Shown here piece by piece: positions 60,377-64,000 of a DNA stretch of 64,000 bases. The notes beneath the pieces were generated by a model, which was not told the origin of the DNA, did no database searches, and was given only the letters and a program-made list of their open reading frames with translations. Position 1 is the first letter of the stretch; each line of letters begins with the position of its first letter. The stretch is from JBKEAR01 sp047972425 (GTDB taxonomy: Bacteria; Pseudomonadota; Alphaproteobacteria; JBKEAR01), in NCBI GenBank assembly GCA_047972425.1, contig JBKEAR010000004.1, positions 1 to 64,000 on the forward strand. The letters run 5' to 3'. A program made the position numbers and the translations under genes.

Positions 60377-63300
60377 ATGAAACTATTGCATATATTATTA
60401 ACCTCAACCGCTATTGCTTCGGCATCATTAGCTTATGGACAAACAATCTCAACCGCAACAACTAACGAAGTTACCATTGATAGCACTGATTTAGAACTTA
60501 TTATTACATCGGCGGGAAGTATTACTATTGATAACCCTGCGGTAAATGTTTCGGGTAATAATGCCATTTATTTCTCCTATGGCGTTGATGGCACGAATAT
60601 TCAAAATGATGGTGAAATTAATTTTATCGGCGGTTTTGATACTTCGCAATATCCGGGAGCCAATGAGGCTAATAACGGTATTTATACTAATGGTGCAAAT
60701 AATGGTACAGTGAATAATACAGGTTTGATTAATATAAGCTTGATAGGTGAAATTACCTCAGATTCCCCGGGTGTTTCAATTTATAGCTCCGTCAATGGTA
60801 TAAATTACACAAATAGTTCAAATCTAAATATCATCAATAGCGGCATTATAACCACAAATATGGATATTACATCTATTGGTGCAATCGAACAATCTCAAGT
60901 CGGGAGCCAATTTAGAGATTCGGGCAATGGTATTCAAACAGATTATTCTTCTTATAATGGAAATACCGTTGAAAATTATGGTGTTATTAATGCTAGCCAT
61001 AATATTTTCGCCCAAGGGGCGGGGGCGCATTTTTCTTTTTCTAGTATGGGTAATGGTGCATTAGCTAGTATATCTACAAATGACGGACTCATTATTGCCA
61101 ATAGTACACTTACACAAAATACCAACTCTACAAGAATGACTGCCGGTTCCGGCGGTAACTCCTTTAATGGTGTTTATGGTGGGCTTACCAATAACACAGG
61201 TGTTGTGCTTTCTGATTTAGAAGTCAATGATTTTGCGAATTGGAAAAATTTTGATTATTCAACGTCCTATCTTGATCTTCATACTGTTGGTAATGGTGTG
61301 TATCTTGTTTGGGAGCAAAATATGGACCTTAACGATGGTATAATTGCTGCAAATGCAACTTATGATCGGAATCATGAAGCTATAGGTACTATTAACTTAA
61401 TGGGTGCAGCATTGCAGAGTTTTAACGGGGTAAAAGGTACAGTGGATCAAAGCCTAGGGGTTATCCGTGGGCATCTTGATGTTACCTTAAACGATTCATT
61501 CCAATATTCTTACGGTTCGGGTAATCCTAGCGGCTCGGCAAATGGGATTTTTGGAAGCCTTACAGAAAATAATGGTACAGTATCCTCATATTATAGCCCC
61601 GATTTCGACCATATCGAAACCGTACAATCAAATGATGCCTTCGGCTCGGCTATTGGTTATTTTGATATTGGTGGAGCTATAACAGCTACAAATACAGGCT
61701 CTCTTTTAGGCCATTGGCAAGCCGTTAATCCGCGTGATGAGTATGCTGCTTCTAATATCACTTTCAATAATTACGGTGTTATGACAGGCATGCAGATGTA
61801 TGGCCGAACAGACTATAATAACGGAACATTCACTTATAATGATTACGAAAGTAATATGGCTGCTGCCAACAACTACGGCACCTATATTTTGATAGATGAA
61901 AACGGTGATGTTGTGAGTATTGAGCAAGGGACATCGGGTACAGATGCCTATGGTAGAACGTCAGAGCAAGCCGCCATGGTGGGTACAACCGATAGTTATA
62001 ATGTTTATACATCAGAAACTGCAATTACCGATACATTACTCAACGGTGCGGGTGTGGCAAGCGGTGTTGCTACTTTAGACGGTACAGCTGATTTTGCCAT
62101 TACCAATAGTTCGTTAAATGCTTATCATACCGCATTAGATATTCGTACAACCAACCGTGTGGATGCAAGTGATAGCTTCTTTAACGGCGGCGGTTTACAA
62201 AATGTAATGTTAAGTGGTGGTGTGGATACCAATAGCTCTGCTAACCCCACCAGCCAATATGCGGTGATTAAAGGTGATGAGCAAGATAACTTTTTACTTG
62301 TGCATGGCACAAGCTATATTAACGGCGATGTGACCTTAGGTAATGGTGCGGATATTTTTGTGCTTGATATTGAAAACACAACACTCAACGGTACAGCCGA
62401 TTTGGGTGATGCCGATGATGATACATTTGCCTTATATACATTTACGGGTACAGATGCAGAACTTACAGAAGCCACCGAAGATTATGCCGCATGGGGCATG
62501 TTTAACGCTTACCTTGGCGATAAGGTAATGAATTACGAAAATATCGGTGCGGAAATCGGTTTAATTACTATGGAAGACGATTTAACCGCTTACGGTTTAT
62601 ATGTAGGGCAACAAGCAACGGCTGATTTTACAACAAATGATGCTTATGCACTTAAAAACCTCCGCAATGACGGTATTGTGAATATGCAAGATGATACGGC
62701 CGACGGACATATCACCATAAGTGATTATCTTAAAGGAACGGGTACTTATATATTCGATACGGACTTCGCCACATTAACTTCTGATTATATTACAGTTAAT
62801 GGTAATATCACAGCCAATGGCATTATTGCCATTAACGATGTTACATCAGCTGATGGTACGCAATCGGCAGGTACTCATGTAATCACCTTAATTGAAGCAC
62901 CAAATGATAGTGATAAAACAGATGAAGATTTCAACTTAGCCGATGCGCACCAAATAGCTGGTAACGGCAAGCAGGGGCGTTTTACGGGTTCACCCTATAT
63001 GTGGAACTTGGGTAATGCAGGTAATGATTGGGTATTAACAACAGATATTAAAGGCAGCCCAACGCCGCCGCCCCCTGTTGTGGTGCCGGAAATTCCGGCT
63101 TATGTATCTTTGCCAACGATTGGTAGAGAAATGGTGATGGATGAGCTTGGGCGTCTACATATGCGTTTAGGTGAACTCAGAAATAACCAAGGCTGGGTTG
63201 GTACAGGCTCTTCAAACCTTAAAACTAATCTGGCGAGCCAGTGGCATAATGCTATAGGCTTTGATGATAGCCGTGTCAATGCATGGTTAAAAGGTACAAT

Positions 63301-64000
63301 TAGTGATTTTGATATATCATCAGATAATAGCTTTGATGTATCGGGTACTTATGGTGGCTTTAACTTGGGTATCGATAAAAAATTCGACCTCGGTAATCAT
63401 TCCCCCGATTGGACGGTATTTGCCGGTTTATTTGGTGGCTATAAAACAGGTGATTTCGAAACATCAGGTCGTGGTGGTCAGCATACATCGTCCTATAGTG
63501 CGGATGTTGATATCAATGCATGGTCTATCGGTGGTTATGCCACATTCTTTAATACGGCAGGTACATATATCGACATCGTTGCCCAATATATGGATTTTGA
63601 TGCCGATATTGATGCGGCTGGTTTAACTTCATCAACCGACGGTTATGCATTAGCGGGCTCAGTAGAGGTTGGCCATAGTTTTGACCTTGCAAAAGATTGG
63701 ATCATCGAACCCCAAGCACAAGTGAAAATTGCTCATATCAATTGGGATGATTTTAATGACGGTGTGAATGACGTAAGCTTTGAAGACCATACTTACGTAA
63801 CCGGCCGTGCGGGTGTGCGGGTAGAAAAAACCATTAAAACATCTGTAGGCGAGGTTAAACCTTGGGCTTATGTGGGTGTACTCCATGAGTTCACCGATGC
63901 ACCCAATATCACCTATGCCGATACTATCTTTGAAGCTGTAGATTATAACACAGCGGGTGAGATTAAAGTGGGTGTAACAGCCGATATTTACAAATCAGTA
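60377..64000 (+). CDS. Autotransporter with beta-barrel domain (runs off the right edge)
   Basis: Type Va secretion protein. The frame is open from the ATG at 60377 (AGGA 9 bases upstream) to the last base, 1208 codons. A signal peptide (MKLLHILLTSTAIASASLAYG) is followed by a long passenger (about 22-890) rich in G, N, T and S with many I-x-N-x-G repeats, as expected of a beta-helix surface protein. A proline-rich linker (PTPPPPVVVPEIPAY, about 893-907) leads to the barrel: REMVMDELGRLHMRLGELR, then NAWLKGTISDFD, with alternating aromatic/polar strands. By family the final barrel strand, perhaps 20-60 residues, is missing. Adhesin or surface-antigen function is inferred. Confidence 0.9.
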   Translation, partial: MKLLHILLTSTAIASASLAYGQTISTATTNEVTIDSTDLELIITSAGSITIDNPAVNVSGNNAIYFSYGVDGTNIQNDGEINFIGGFDTSQYPGANEANNGIYTNGANNGTVNNTGLINISLIGEITSDSPGVSIYSSVNGINYTNSSNLNIINSGIITTNMDITSIGAIEQSQVGSQFRDSGNGIQTDYSSYNGNTVENYGVINASHNIFAQGAGAHFSFSSMGNGALASISTNDGLIIANSTLTQNTNSTRMTAGSGGNSFNGVYGGLTNNTGVVLSDLEVNDFANWKNFDYSTSYLDLHTVGNGVYLVWEQNMDLNDGIIAANATYDRNHEAIGTINLMGAALQSFNGVKGTVDQSLGVIRGHLDVTLNDSFQYSYGSGNPSGSANGIFGSLTENNGTVSSYYSPDFDHIETVQSNDAFGSAIGYFDIGGAITATNTGSLLGHWQAVNPRDEYAASNITFNNYGVMTGMQMYGRTDYNNGTFTYNDYESNMAAANNYGTYILIDENGDVVSIEQGTSGTDAYGRTSEQAAMVGTTDSYNVYTSETAITDTLLNGAGVASGVATLDGTADFAITNSSLNAYHTALDIRTTNRVDASDSFFNGGGLQNVMLSGGVDTNSSANPTSQYAVIKGDEQDNFLLVHGTSYINGDVTLGNGADIFVLDIENTTLNGTADLGDADDDTFALYTFTGTDAELTEATEDYAAWGMFNAYLGDKVMNYENIGAEIGLITMEDDLTAYGLYVGQQATADFTTNDAYALKNLRNDGIVNMQDDTADGHITISDYLKGTGTYIFDTDFATLTSDYITVNGNITANGIIAINDVTSADGTQSAGTHVITLIEAPNDSDKTDEDFNLADAHQIAGNGKQGRFTGSPYMWNLGNAGNDWVLTTDIKGSPTPPPPVVVPEIPAYVSLPTIGREMVMDELGRLHMRLGELRNNQGWVGTGSSNLKTNLASQWHNAIGFDDSRVNAWLKGTISDFDISSDNSFDVSGTYGGFNLGIDKKFDLGNHSPDWTVFAGLFGGYKTGDFETSGRGGQHTSSYSADVDINAWSIGGYATFFNTAGTYIDIVAQYMDFDADIDAAGLTSSTDGYALAGSVEVGHSFDLAKDWIIEPQAQVKIAHINWDDFNDGVNDVSFEDHTYVTGRAGVRVEKTIKTSVGEVKPWAYVGVLHEFTDAPNITYADTIFEAVDYNTAGEIKVGVTADIYKSV

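Noticed and set aside
1..64000. CRISPR arrays, tRNA or rRNA genes, insertion sequences and prophage
   Set aside because: No regular repeat-spacer arrays, cloverleaf-like segments, transposase motifs or phage genes are visible on either strand. A tRNAscan or Infernal run would settle the RNA genes.

Overview
This is a 64 kb stretch of AT-rich (by eye about 40% GC) chromosome from a Gram-negative alphaproteobacterium. The assignment rests on gcrA (a cell-cycle regulator confined to that class), a class I lysyl-tRNA synthetase, a plant-type glutamate-cysteine ligase, the alphaproteobacterial order pmbA/tldE - DUF374 acyltransferase - waaA - lpxK, and TRAP and Bmp-type transporters. A perfect 16-bp ParB-binding parS palindrome at 9790-9805 suggests the region lies near the chromosome origin. 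I cannot name the species. I see no tRNA, rRNA, CRISPR array, insertion sequence or prophage. The window holds two truncated edge genes (pgk on the left, an autotransporter on the right) and otherwise intact genes packed into short operons.

Layout. 1-5172: pgk (partial) divergent from aconitase acnA, then an unknown coiled-coil membrane protein. 5203-9703, minus strand: a secreted three-module protein, a DGC-type Cys-rich protein, a small membrane protein and the operon lysS-gcrA-Nudix. 9704-11227: parS, CcrM-type GANTC sites and a pentapeptide-repeat membrane protein. 11228-13675: ubiD and ubiA (ubiquinone). 13758-15878: rsmE-gshA. 15875-20190, minus: pmbA/tldE-DUF374-waaA-lpxK (lipid A/Kdo), divergent from tldD. 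21693-28140: xseA, pgi, an esterase, an L,D-transpeptidase-fold protein and mutL. 28151-33449, minus: TerB-like/psuK/psuG (pseudouridine breakdown), then rluB-like/rsmD/secreted protein. 33495-36562: tadA, clpA, clpS. 36736-38154: a D,D-carboxypeptidase with a SPOR domain.

38236-46611 looks metabolic and accessory: a DctPQM TRAP transporter divergent from a DapA/NanA-family aldolase and a FadR-type GntR regulator, then phosphoglucomutase and a cytoplasmic molybdopterin oxidoreductase. 46763-51444 is a complete Bmp-type ABC importer (ATPase, two permeases, binding protein), probably for nucleosides. 51519-55873: pepN, an orphan solute-binding protein and rnhA. 56069-59738: dCMP deaminase and the Leloir operon galE-galT-galK, which with pgm and pgi connects galactose to glycolysis. 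59739-60376 is a repeat-rich spacer before a large autotransporter that runs off the right edge.

The most notable non-genic signals are the parS site; an 81-bp sequence present twice, perfectly identical and inverted (6798-6878 and 59978-60058); a cruciform REP-like element at 59833-59896; and a palindromic operator inside a near-consensus promoter for the TRAP operon (41127-41155). Several genes start at TTG or GTG; in those cases I chose the start by ribosome-binding site, stop-codon overlap or family N-terminus.
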